Shown here one piece after another: positions 6,871-14,749 of a DNA stretch of 17,995 bases. Both the position numbers and the translations under genes were made by a program. The DNA lies in the NCBI GenBank assembly GCA_017999135.1, contig JAGOBT010000011.1, forward strand, positions 1-17,995, given 5' to 3'. Position 1 is the first letter of the stretch. Each line of letters starts with the position of its first letter. The notes under the pieces were generated by a model, which had not been told where the DNA came from, made no database searches, and saw only the letters and a program-made list of their open reading frames with translations. Source of the stretch: Burkholderiaceae bacterium. GTDB taxonomy: Bacteria > Pseudomonadota > Gammaproteobacteria > Burkholderiales > Burkholderiaceae_C.

Positions 6871-8343
6871 ATGACCGAGACCGACGCCCGCGCCGTGCTG
6901 CTGATGCGTTCCTGTGAGCAGGCATCCCTGGTGGCTGCCGACGACGCCGCCTGGGCCGGCCGCGAGGCACGGCGCCAGCTGGGTGCCGGCGCACCCCCCG
7001 ATGCCTGGCTGGCCCGCCGCGCCACACTGGCGCTCGCACGCCTTGCCGAGCGCACGCCGGCACTGCGGCCAGCGCTGCAGGCCGCGTCGTCCGCGCCGCG
7101 GGCGGTCTGGGCGGTCTGGCTGCTGGCGGCGGCGCTGGGCTTCGGCCTGCTGGGCGACGGCCTGGGCCGGGCGCAGCAGATCAACCTGCTGGCGCTGCCG
7201 TTGCTGGGCCTGCTGGCCTGGAACCTGGCCGTGCTGCTGCTGGTGGCGGCCCGGGCCCTGCGGCCGCGCGGCGGGGTGTCGGTAGCGGGCCTGGGCGTGG
7301 CCCGCCTGGGCGCATGGCTGGCCCGGCGGGGGGCGGGCCAGGCGCTGCCGTCGACGCCGGCCCGGGCCGCGCTGCGCAGCTTCGCCGCTGACTGGCTGCT
7401 GCACAGCCAGGCCCTGCAGGCCGCCCGCAGCACCGCACTGCTGCATGCCGGTGCGGCCTGGCTGGGGCTGGGCGTGGTGGCGGCGCTGTACGCCCGCGGC
7501 CTGGTGTTCGACTACCGGGCGGGCTGGGACAGCACCTTTCTGCAGCCGGCGCAGGTGCAGGGCCTGTTGCAGGTGCTGCTGGGCCCGGCGTCTGCACTGG
7601 CCGGCCTGCCGCTGCCCGATGCCGCCACGCTGGCGGGCCTGCGTCTGGCAGCGGGCGGCGGCGAGGGGGCTGCGCCATGGATCCACCGCTGGGCGCTGAC
7701 GCTGCTGCTGGCGGTGGTGCTGCCGCGCTCGGCGCTGGCGGGCTGGGGCTGGTGGCGTGCCCGTCGGCTGGCGGCCGATCTGCCATGCCCCGACGACCCG
7801 GAACTGCAGCGCCTGGTGCAGGCCGAAGCGGCTGGCCACGCCGGCAGTGCCGCGCCGCGTGGGGTGGTGGTGCTGCCCTACAGCTTCCGGCTCGACCCGG
7901 TCCGCCAGGCTGCGGTGGCACCTGCGCTGGCCACCTGGCTCGGCCCCGGCCTGCAGTGCCACCTGCAGCCGGGCCTGGCCCTGGGCGATGAAGATCAGCC
8001 AGCGCAGTGGCTGCCGGCTGCGCTGGGCCGGTTGGCGGCCGATGCCACTGGCCACGGTGCACAGGCGCCGCTGCTGGTGCTGCTGTTCGCGCTGACCGCC
8101 ACCCCCGAGCGGGAGAGCCACGGCGCGGTGGTGCAGGCCGTGGTGCAGGCCCTGGCCGCGCTGCCGGCACCGCGGCCGCAACTGCGGGTGGCCGTCGACA
8201 CCGCCGGTTACCGGCAGCGTCTGCCCGGCCCCGACGGCGACGAGCGCCTGGCCCAGCGCCGCGCGGCCTGGGAGGCCCTGCTGCTGGGCGTGGGCGTGGT
8301 ACCGGGCTTCATCGAGCTGGCCGCCCCGTCGGGCGTGGCATGA
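6871..8343 (+). CDS. DUF2868 four-helix membrane protein, partner of the GTPase downstream
   Basis: A 490-residue inner-membrane protein of unknown function. Four hydrophobic segments are visible at about residues 78-96, 104-127, 188-210 and 272-295, leaving a cytoplasm-like N-terminus (residues 1-75, with CEQASLVAADDAAWAGREA) and a soluble C-terminal half (about 300-490). In that half, VVVLPYSFRLDP and LLVLLFALTATPERES look like strands of a Rossmann-like fold. I recognise the family as DUF2868, regularly found next to a DUF3482 GTPase in beta- and gammaproteobacteria, as here with a 10-base gap. The ATG at 6871 lacks a clear ribosome site. An in-frame GTG at 6754 has GGAGG 16 bases upstream, which is too far to be convincing. 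It is divergent from ohrR. The role is unknown; a membrane anchor or effector for the GTPase is the natural inference. Confidence 0.88.
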   Translation: MTETDARAVLLMRSCEQASLVAADDAAWAGREARRQLGAGAPPDAWLARRATLALARLAERTPALRPALQAASSAPRAVWAVWLLAAALGFGLLGDGLGRAQQINLLALPLLGLLAWNLAVLLLVAARALRPRGGVSVAGLGVARLGAWLARRGAGQALPSTPARAALRSFAADWLLHSQALQAARSTALLHAGAAWLGLGVVAALYARGLVFDYRAGWDSTFLQPAQVQGLLQVLLGPASALAGLPLPDAATLAGLRLAAGGGEGAAPWIHRWALTLLLAVVLPRSALAGWGWWRARRLAADLPCPDDPELQRLVQAEAAGHAGSAAPRGVVVLPYSFRLDPVRQAAVAPALATWLGPGLQCHLQPGLALGDEDQPAQWLPAALGRLAADATGHGAQAPLLVLLFALTATPERESHGAVVQAVVQALAALPAPRPQLRVAVDTAGYRQRLPGPDGDERLAQRRAAWEALLLGVGVVPGFIELAAPSGVA

Positions 8344-8353
8344 CGGGCAGCGC

Positions 8354-9871
8354 ATGACCGGCACCGTCTCGATCAGCCTGGTCTCGCACACCAATGCGGG
8401 CAAGACGACGCTGGCGCGCACCCTGCTGGGCCGCGACGTGGGCACCGTGCGCGATGCCGCCCATGTCACCGAGGTGGCCGAGCCGCACCTGCTGGCCGAA
8501 TCACCCAACGGCGACCGTCTGCTGCTGTGGGACACGCCCGGCTTCGGTGACAGCCTGCGCCTGGCGCGCCGGCTGGCGCAGGCCGGCAACCCGCTGGGCT
8601 GGGTGCTGACCGAGGTGTGGGACCGCTGGCGCGATCGGCCGTTCTGGGCCAGCCAGCGCGCCATCCGCCATGTGCTGGGCGAGACCGATGTGGCGCTGTA
8701 TCTCGTCAATGCCGCCGAGCAACCCGAGGACGCCGGTTACCTGGCGCCCGAACTGCAGGTGCTGGGCCTGCTGGGCAAGCCGGTGGTGGTGCTGCTGAAC
8801 CAGCTGGGCCCGCCCGGCAGTGCCGCAGCCGAGGCGCAGCAGCTGCAGCAATGGCAGGCGCACCTGGCGGCGCTGGCAGCCCAACCTGGCTGCGCACCGG
8901 TGCAGGCGGTGCTGCCGCTGGATGCCTTCGCCCGTTGCTGGGTGCAGGAGGGCGTGCTGCTGCAGGCGGTGGCTACCGCGCTGCCGTCCGAGCGCCAGCC
9001 CGCCATGCAGCGGCTGTCGGCCGCCTGGGCTGCACGCCAGCAGACGGTGTGGCGCCAGGCCATGCAGCTGCTGGCCGGCCGCCTGGCCCGGGCCGCCGCC
9101 GACCGCGAGGCCCTGCCCGATGCCGGCTGGCGCGCCCCGCTGCAGCGCCTGGCCGCCGGCCTGGGCCAGGCGCTGGGCCTGCCGCCGGGCGCCGATGCCG
9201 ATCCGCAGGCCCGCGCCATGGCCGCGCTGGCGGCCCGGCTCGATGCCGACATCCGCCAGGGCACCGACGCGCTGATCCAGTTGCACGGCCTGGCCGGCCA
9301 GGCCAGCGGCGAGGTGCTGGACCAGCTGGCCCGGCACTTTGCCCGCCGCATGCCGGTGGACGAGGGCCGCGCTGCGCTGTGGGGCGGCGCGGTGGCCGGC
9401 GCGCTGGCCGGGCTGAAGGCCGACATCGCCAGCGGTGGCCTCACGCTGGGTGGCGGCCTGCTGGCCGGTGGGGTGCTGGGCGCGCTGGGTGCGGCGGGCG
9501 CGGCGCGGGGCGTCAACCGGCTGCGCGGTGTGCGTGAACCCCTGCTGGCCTGGGACGACGCAGTGCTGGACGGCCTGCTGCGCACCGCGTTGCTGGGCTA
9601 CCTGGCGGTGGCACACCACGGCCGCGGGCGGGGCGATTGGCAGGCCAGTGAGCCGCCCGCCGCCTGGGGTGAGGCCGTGGATGCCGCGCTGGCCACCCGC
9701 CGCGCGGCCGTGCATGCGCTGTGGCAACGGCGGGCCGACTGGCTGGCCGATGCGCCCGCGGCTGTGGATCTGGACCGTTGGCAGGCCGAGGTGGGTGCGC
9801 TGCTGGCCGAGGCCAGTGCCGACGTCCTGCGACAGCTGTACCCCGAAGGCACGCGTGTGGCGGCGCTCTGA
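8354..9871 (+). CDS. GTPase with DUF3482 domain (Era/dynamin-like)
   Basis: A 505-residue protein with an N-terminal Era-like G domain. The P-loop is SHTNAGKTT (residues 11-19), with Ser where many P-loops have the first Gly. The G3 motif is DTPGFGDS (60-67), and NQLG (149-152) stands where NKxD normally gives guanine specificity. The remaining two thirds match DUF3482 as I know it. Helical, alanine-rich segments run from about residue 155 to 340, followed by a glycine-rich hydrophobic stretch at about 343-390 (LTLGGGLLAGGVLGALGAAG) that could insert into or touch membrane. It starts 10 bases after the DUF2868 stop, so the two are almost certainly co-expressed and probably act together at the inner membrane. 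The biological process is unknown. It ends 30 bases from the convergent DUF4287 gene. Confidence 0.9.
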   Translation: MTGTVSISLVSHTNAGKTTLARTLLGRDVGTVRDAAHVTEVAEPHLLAESPNGDRLLLWDTPGFGDSLRLARRLAQAGNPLGWVLTEVWDRWRDRPFWASQRAIRHVLGETDVALYLVNAAEQPEDAGYLAPELQVLGLLGKPVVVLLNQLGPPGSAAAEAQQLQQWQAHLAALAAQPGCAPVQAVLPLDAFARCWVQEGVLLQAVATALPSERQPAMQRLSAAWAARQQTVWRQAMQLLAGRLARAAADREALPDAGWRAPLQRLAAGLGQALGLPPGADADPQARAMAALAARLDADIRQGTDALIQLHGLAGQASGEVLDQLARHFARRMPVDEGRAALWGGAVAGALAGLKADIASGGLTLGGGLLAGGVLGALGAAGAARGVNRLRGVREPLLAWDDAVLDGLLRTALLGYLAVAHHGRGRGDWQASEPPAAWGEAVDAALATRRAAVHALWQRRADWLADAPAAVDLDRWQAEVGALLAEASADVLRQLYPEGTRVAAL

Positions 9872-9901
9872 CCCACCGCAAGCCAGGCCGGCGCCAGGCG
9901 C

Positions 9902-10489
9902 TCAGCCTGCGGCGTCATAGGCCAGGCGCAGCCACAAGACCAGGTCTGCATCGATGTCGGTCGCTTGCGTGAGGCGCGTCGTGGCCTGGCACATGCCCCC
10001 GGGCGGCTGCGGTTTCAGCCGCGGATGGGCCGGCAGATCCTTGGCGTTCAGGCCGATTTCCACGCTGTCCTTGGTGGCCGGCCCGATCATCACGAACTGC
10101 TTCCTGCGGCGCAGGCTGACATAGGCCTTCTTGGGCGCTTCGTCGAACGGGCCGAAGCCCCGGACGCGGTCCATCACGGCATCGTGCAGCGGGCGAAGTG
10201 CGGATTTGGCACCGCTGTAGAGGGTGTCCAGCGGATTGTCGGCCGTCGCAGGCGGGGCGCTTGCGGGCGCGCCGCCTGCGAGGTCGGGCAGCGGTTTGCC
10301 AATGAACAGCGCGACAGCATTGGCGTCGCCGTAGCCGAGCTTGAAGTGTTCCATCAGCCAGCTGCGCCGCTCCCCGTGCTTGGCCGCACCACTGGCCACG
10401 ACGGCATCCTGCAGTTCGGCGATCGATTTGCCGGTGCGGGACTGGATGTTCTTCAGCTGGGTGATCGTGGCGGCTGCGGGGTCGGCCAT
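9902..10489 (-). CDS. DUF4287/DUF5655 domain protein of unknown function
   Basis: A 195-residue soluble protein. Residues about 6-60 (TITQLKNIQSRTGKSIAELQ, RRSWLMEHFKLGYGDANAVA) match the DUF4287 helical domain. After a Pro/Ala-rich linker at about 70-85, residues about 88-193 (LHDAVMDRVRGFG, KAYVSLRRRKQFVMIGPATK, VEIGLNAKDLP) match DUF5655, a domain often called a predicted transport or nucleic-acid-interacting module without proof. The ATG at 10489 has a strong AGGAGA six bases upstream. It appears to be a single-gene unit, convergent with the GTPase gene and followed by no clear terminator. No catalytic residue set is recognisable, so I give no function. Confidence 0.85.
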   Translation of the reverse strand: MADPAAATITQLKNIQSRTGKSIAELQDAVVASGAAKHGERRSWLMEHFKLGYGDANAVALFIGKPLPDLAGGAPASAPPATADNPLDTLYSGAKSALRPLHDAVMDRVRGFGPFDEAPKKAYVSLRRRKQFVMIGPATKDSVEIGLNAKDLPAHPRLKPQPPGGMCQATTRLTQATDIDADLVLWLRLAYDAAG

Positions 10490-10621
10490 GGCGGTCTCCT
10501 GACATGCTGGCGCGCAGGGGTTGTGCGTCCCCGCATGATGCGCGCCGGCACGGCAATCGGCCAGTGCCGGCGCCGTTCGCCGTTCACCGCAGGCCTCGGC
10601 CAGCTTGGGCCCGCCCGCGGC

Positions 10622-10639
10622 ACCCCGCTGATCCGGGGT
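10622..10639 (-). terminator. Weak hairpin at the end of the pilU-dapE-prmB-yheS unit
   Basis: ACCCCG-CTGATC-CGGGGT forms a six-base-pair stem that abuts the yheS stop codon (10641-10639). There is no T tract, so this is at best a weak or factor-assisted terminator. The remaining bases of the 149-base gap up to 10489 show only the ribosome site of the DUF4287 gene. Confidence 0.3.
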
Positions 10640-12687
10640 CAGCCCGCCTCGCCAGTGATCGCCTCGATCTCGGACTGCAGTTCCAGCCAGCGCTCTTCCA
10701 GCATGGCCACCTCGGCGCTCAGGTGGTTCAGGCGGCGGCCGGTCTCGGCGATGTCGGGGCCGCTGAGCTTGCCGCTGGCCAGTTGCACTTCCAGCGCTGT
10801 GCGCTCAGCCGCCAGCTTCTCCATGCGGGCATCGATCTGCTGCACCTCGGCGCGCAGCGGGCGGGTGCGGTTGGCGATCAGGTTGCGCTGCTGGCCGCTC
10901 TGCTTGCGGTCTTGCGGGTTGTCGCGCTTGAAGGCGCCGGGGCTCTTCACATCAGGCGCGCTGGCGCGGGCCACGGCCTTGGGGCTGGGCGCCGCAGCGG
11001 CCGGCGCAGGCGCAGCCGACAGGATCGGCGCCGGCCCGGGCACCGGCGGCGGCGGCAGGCCGCGGGCGTTGGCGCGGCTCACGTCCAGCAGCCACTTCTG
11101 GTAGTCGTCCAGGTCGCCATCGAAGGGCAGCACGCCGCCTGACGTGACCAGCCAGAACTCGTCGCACACCTCGCGCAGCAGGGCGCGGTCGTGGCTGACC
11201 AGCATCACCGAGCCTTCGAACTCGTTGAGCGCGATGCTCAGCGCCTCGCGGGTGTTCAGGTCCAGGTGGTTGGTGGGTTCGTCCAGCAGCAGCAGGTTGG
11301 GCTTGCCCCAGACGATGGTGGCCATCACCAGGCGCGCGCGTTCGCCGCCCGACAGCGTGCCCACCTTCTGGTGCACCATGTCGCCGGCAAAGCGGAACTG
11401 GCCGAGGAAGTTGCGCAGCTCCTGCTCACGCGCCTCCTGCCCTGTGGCACCGCTTTCTCGCGCCAGGCGCACCATGCGCTGCATCGGCGTGTCGTCTTCG
11501 CTCAGCAGGTCCAGCTCCTGCTGGGCGAAGTAGCCCACCGCCAGGCCCTTGCCCTCGGCAAATTCACCGCCCAGCGGTTGCAGCGCATGGGCGATGGTCT
11601 TGACCAGCGTGCTCTTGCCCTGGCCGTTGGCGCCCAGGATGCCGATGCGCTGGCCGGCCATCACACTGCGGGTGATGTGCCGCACGATGGTGACCGGCGG
11701 CTGGCCGGCCTCCAGCGCCGGGTAGCCGCAGCTCAGCTCGCGCATCGTCAGCATCGGGTTGGGCAGGTTCTGCGGCTGGCGGAATGTGAACTCGAACTCC
11801 GCGTCCACCAGCACCGGGCCCAGCTTGACCATGCGGTCCAGCGCCTTCACCCGGCTCTGCGCCTGCTTGGCCTTGCTGGCCTTGGCCTTGAAGCGGTCGA
11901 TGAAGCGCTGCAGGTGGGCGATCTTCTCCTGCTGCTTGCCGAAGGCGGCCTGGGCCTGCTCCAGCCGCTCGGCGCGCATGGTCTCGAAGGCGGTGTAGTT
12001 GCCGCCATAACGCGTGAGTTGCGCGTTGTCCAGGTGCACCGTGACGCTGGTGATCGCGTCGAGAAACTCGCGGTCGTGGCTGATCACGATCATCAGCCCC
12101 TGGTAGCGCTTGAGCCAGCCTTCCAGCCACACCAGCGCGTCCAGGTCCAGGTGGTTGGTGGGCTCGTCCAGCAGCAGCAGGTCGGCCGGGCACATCAGCG
12201 CGCGGGCCAGCTGCAGGCGCATGCGCCAGCCGCCCGAGAAGCTGTTGACCGGTGCGTCCAGCTGGTCGGTGCGGAAGCCCAGGCCCAGCAGCAGCGCCTG
12301 CGCGCGGGATGCGGCGTCGAAGGTGCCGGCCTGCTCCAGCAGCACATAGGCCTCGCCGATGGCATGGCCGTCTTCGGCGTCCTCCGCCGCCGCCAGCGCG
12401 GCACGGGCTTCCATCAGCGGCAGGTCGCCTTCCAGCACGAAGTCGGTGGCGCCCTGCGATGTCTCGGGCATGTTCTGCGCCACCTCGCCCAGGCGCCAGG
12501 TGGGCGGCATCTCCAGATCACCCGCATCGGCCTGAAGCCGGTTGGCGATGAGCGAAAACAGGCTGGACTTGCCCGCGCCGTTGCGCCCCACCAGGCCCAC
12601 CTTCTCGCCGGGGTTCAGGGTCACGCTGGCGTTCTGCAACACCACCTTGACGCCGCGGCGCAGCGTCAGGTTCTTCAACTGGATCAT
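10639..12687 (-). CDS. yheS: ABC-F family ATPase, YheS type (ribosome-associated)
   Basis: A 682-residue soluble protein with two ABC ATPase modules and no membrane segments, typical of ABC-F factors that act at the ribosomal E site. Module 1 has Walker A GRNGAGKSS (34-42), signature SFSGGWRMRLQLA and Walker B LLLLDEPTNHLDLDAL. Module 2 has GANGQGKST, LSGGERARLV and LLLLDEPTNHLDLNTR. The linker (RFKAKASKAKQAQSRVKALDR) and the PFDGDLDDYQKWL segment match E. coli YheS best. The tail is longer than in YheS: a Pro/Ala-rich stretch (from about residue 565) leads to a charged coiled coil (about 615-680). The ATG at 12687 overlaps the prmB stop as ATGA and has no ribosome site of its own, so translation probably depends on prmB. 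Uup is the alternative name; module linker and tail position favour YheS. Confidence 0.93.
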   Translation of the reverse strand: MIQLKNLTLRRGVKVVLQNASVTLNPGEKVGLVGRNGAGKSSLFSLIANRLQADAGDLEMPPTWRLGEVAQNMPETSQGATDFVLEGDLPLMEARAALAAAEDAEDGHAIGEAYVLLEQAGTFDAASRAQALLLGLGFRTDQLDAPVNSFSGGWRMRLQLARALMCPADLLLLDEPTNHLDLDALVWLEGWLKRYQGLMIVISHDREFLDAITSVTVHLDNAQLTRYGGNYTAFETMRAERLEQAQAAFGKQQEKIAHLQRFIDRFKAKASKAKQAQSRVKALDRMVKLGPVLVDAEFEFTFRQPQNLPNPMLTMRELSCGYPALEAGQPPVTIVRHITRSVMAGQRIGILGANGQGKSTLVKTIAHALQPLGGEFAEGKGLAVGYFAQQELDLLSEDDTPMQRMVRLARESGATGQEAREQELRNFLGQFRFAGDMVHQKVGTLSGGERARLVMATIVWGKPNLLLLDEPTNHLDLNTREALSIALNEFEGSVMLVSHDRALLREVCDEFWLVTSGGVLPFDGDLDDYQKWLLDVSRANARGLPPPPVPGPAPILSAAPAPAAAAPSPKAVARASAPDVKSPGAFKRDNPQDRKQSGQQRNLIANRTRPLRAEVQQIDARMEKLAAERTALEVQLASGKLSGPDIAETGRRLNHLSAEVAMLEERWLELQSEIEAITGEAG

Positions 12688-13577
12688 GGGGAGAGGGGCA
12701 GGGTGGAGGGCAGGGCGGTCAAGGCAGTGCGGGTGAGCAGCAGCACCTGGTCGTCGCCGGCGCTGGTGGGCAGCCACACCACGTCCAGCGTGGGGAAGGC
12801 GGCATCGAAATGCGGCCGTTCGTGGCCGATCTCCAGCACCAGCACGCCGTCGGGGGTGAGGTGCTGCGCCGCTTCACGCAGCAGGCGGCGGATGAAGTCC
12901 ATGCCGTCGGCGCCACCGGCCAGGGCCAGGGCGGGCTCGGCGTTGAACTCGGCCGGCAGCGCGTCCATCGACGCCTGGTTGACGTACGGCGGGTTGCACA
13001 GGATCAGGTCATAGGCCCGGCCGGCCACTGCCGCCAGGCCGTCGCCGCAGTGCAGGGTGATGCGGTCGGCCAGCTGGTGGCGGTCGATGTTCAGCCGGGC
13101 CACGGCCAGCGCGTCGGTGCTCAGGTCGGCGGCATCCACCGTCACCTCGGGCCAGGCCATCGCGGCCAGGACCGCCAGGCTGCCGTTGCCGGTGCACAGG
13201 TCGAGCACGCGGCGGGTGCGGTCGCTCAGCCAGGCGTCGATGCTGCCCTCGGCCAGCGGCTCGGCGATCAGCGAGCGCGGGATGATGCAGCGCGCATCCA
13301 CGGTGAAGGGCACGCCCTGCAGCCAGGCCTCGCCGGTCAGGTAGGCCGCAGGCTGGCGGGTGCTGATGCGCTGGTCGATCAGCGCGTGCACGGCGGCCAG
13401 GTGGACATCGTCCACCTCCAGCTCTTCGACGTCGTCCAGCGCATCCAGCGGCATCTGCAGGCGCCACAGCACCAGCCAGGCGGCTTCGTCGAAGGCATTG
13501 GTGGTGCCCTGCCCAAATGAAACGCCCGCCTCGGTGAGGCGGGCGCTGCAGGCCTCGATCAGTTCGATGACAGTCAT
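12684..13577 (-). CDS. prmB: PrmB, 50S ribosomal protein L3 glutamine N5-methyltransferase
   Basis: PrmB methylates a glutamine of ribosomal protein L3 using S-adenosylmethionine and aids 50S assembly. The 297-residue length is typical. An N-terminal helical domain (residues 1-115) precedes the Rossmann methyltransferase fold. The SAM motif is [16 protein letters not shown] (124-139); the Cys-Thr-Gly form is typical of PrmB rather than the release-factor enzyme PrmC. The catalytic NPPY is at 195-198 (ILCNPPYVN), followed by [17 protein letters not shown] and LEIGHER. The ATG at 13577 overlaps the dapE stop as ATGA, and the prmB stop likewise overlaps yheS, so it sits in a chain of coupled genes. 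Placement directly before a ribosome-acting ABC-F factor fits its ribosomal role. Confidence 0.95.
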   Translation of the reverse strand: MTVIELIEACSARLTEAGVSFGQGTTNAFDEAAWLVLWRLQMPLDALDDVEELEVDDVHLAAVHALIDQRISTRQPAAYLTGEAWLQGVPFTVDARCIIPRSLIAEPLAEGSIDAWLSDRTRRVLDLCTGNGSLAVLAAMAWPEVTVDAADLSTDALAVARLNIDRHQLADRITLHCGDGLAAVAGRAYDLILCNPPYVNQASMDALPAEFNAEPALALAGGADGMDFIRRLLREAAQHLTPDGVLVLEIGHERPHFDAAFPTLDVVWLPTSAGDDQVLLLTRTALTALPSTLPLSP

Positions 13578-14737
13578 GTGAGCAAGCGTTCCAGCGTGCG
13601 CAGGTAGATGTTCTTCAGCGGCGTGATGTCGGCCACCCGCACGCATTCGTCCACCTTGTGGATGGTGGCGTTGATCGGGCCGAACTCGACCACCTGTTCG
13701 CAGATGGGCGCGATGTAGCGGCCGTCGCTGGTGCCGCCGGTGGTGCTCAGCACCGGGCGGATGCCGCACTCCGCCTCGATGGCATCGCTTAGCGCTTGGC
13801 TGAGGCTGCCCGGGCGGGTGAGGAAGGGCGAGCCGCCCAGCGTCCAGGCCAGGGTGTACTCCAACCCGTGCTGCTGCAGCACGGCGTCGACGCGGGCCTT
13901 CAGGCTGTCGGGCGTGCTCTCGGTCGAGAAGCGGAAGTTGAAGTCCACCTCCACCGTGCCGGGGATGACATTCAAGGCGCCGGTTCCGGCGTGGATGTTG
14001 CTGACCTGCCAGGTGGTCGGCGGGAAGTGGTCGTTGCCGTCGTCCCAGGTGGTGGCGGCCAGTGCGGCCAGCGCGGGCGCCAGCTGGTGGATGGGGTTGC
14101 GCGCCAGCTGCGGGTAGGCCACATGGCCCTGCACGCCGCGCACCGTGAGGCGCGCCGACAGCGACCCGCGGCGGCCGTTCTTCACCATGTCGCCCAGCCG
14201 GTCGACCGACGTGGGCTCGCCGACGATGCAGCAGTCCAGCCGCTCGCCACGCGCCTGCAGCGCCTGCACCACCCGCACCGTGCCGTCGGTGCTGGGGCCT
14301 TCCTCGTCGCTGGTGAACAGCAGGGCCAGGCTGCCGGCATGCTGGGGGTGGGCGCGCACGAATTCCTCGGCTGCCACCGTCATTGCGGCGATCGATGTCT
14401 TCATGTCGGCGGCGCCGCGGCCGTACAGCAGGCCATCCCGGTGGCTGGGCACGAAGGGGTCGCTGGTCCAGGCGGCCAGCGGGCCGGTGGGCACCACATC
14501 GGTGTGGCCGGCCAGCACCACGGTGGGCCCGGGCCGGCTGCCGCGGTGCACCGCCCACAGGTTGGTGACGCGGAAGCTGTCGGGCCCGCACAGCAGCGTC
14601 TCGCAGGCAAAGCCCAGCGGTGCCAGGCGTTCGGTCACCAGGGCCTGGCAGCCGGCGTCGTCGGGCGTGACCGAGCGGCGGGCGATCAGTTGTTCCAGCA
14701 GGCGCAGCGTGGCCAGGTCGTCGGTCATCGCGGTCAT
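13574..14737 (-). CDS. dapE: DapE, succinyl-diaminopimelate desuccinylase
   Basis: DapE is a di-zinc hydrolase that releases LL-diaminopimelate and succinate in the succinylase branch of lysine and peptidoglycan precursor synthesis. At 387 residues it is standard length. Zinc ligands and catalytic residues are all visible: His78 and Asp80 (AGHTDVVP), Asp111 (GRGAADMK), the general base Glu145 and ligand Glu146 ([12 protein letters not shown]), Glu174 (VGEPTS) and His360 (NATIHKVDE). GGTSDGR near the C-terminus is also diagnostic. The ATG at 14737 was chosen; another ATG three codons on is possible, and neither has a strong ribosome site. It lies 12 bases after pilU and overlaps prmB by four bases, indicating coupled expression. 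Confidence 0.97.
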   Translation of the reverse strand: MTAMTDDLATLRLLEQLIARRSVTPDDAGCQALVTERLAPLGFACETLLCGPDSFRVTNLWAVHRGSRPGPTVVLAGHTDVVPTGPLAAWTSDPFVPSHRDGLLYGRGAADMKTSIAAMTVAAEEFVRAHPQHAGSLALLFTSDEEGPSTDGTVRVVQALQARGERLDCCIVGEPTSVDRLGDMVKNGRRGSLSARLTVRGVQGHVAYPQLARNPIHQLAPALAALAATTWDDGNDHFPPTTWQVSNIHAGTGALNVIPGTVEVDFNFRFSTESTPDSLKARVDAVLQQHGLEYTLAWTLGGSPFLTRPGSLSQALSDAIEAECGIRPVLSTTGGTSDGRYIAPICEQVVEFGPINATIHKVDECVRVADITPLKNIYLRTLERLLT

Positions 14738-14749
14738 CGGGTGAGGCGC

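Noticed and set aside
6688..8709. Longer N-terminus for OhrR on the minus strand
   Set aside because: The added frame would cross the promoter-operator and the whole DUF2868 gene; MarR-family length and Cys25 position fit the start at 6687.
11191..13014. Open frame of 607 codons on the plus strand opposite yheS and prmB
   Set aside because: It is antisense to conserved ATPase and methyltransferase motifs; no recognisable domain or ribosome site.
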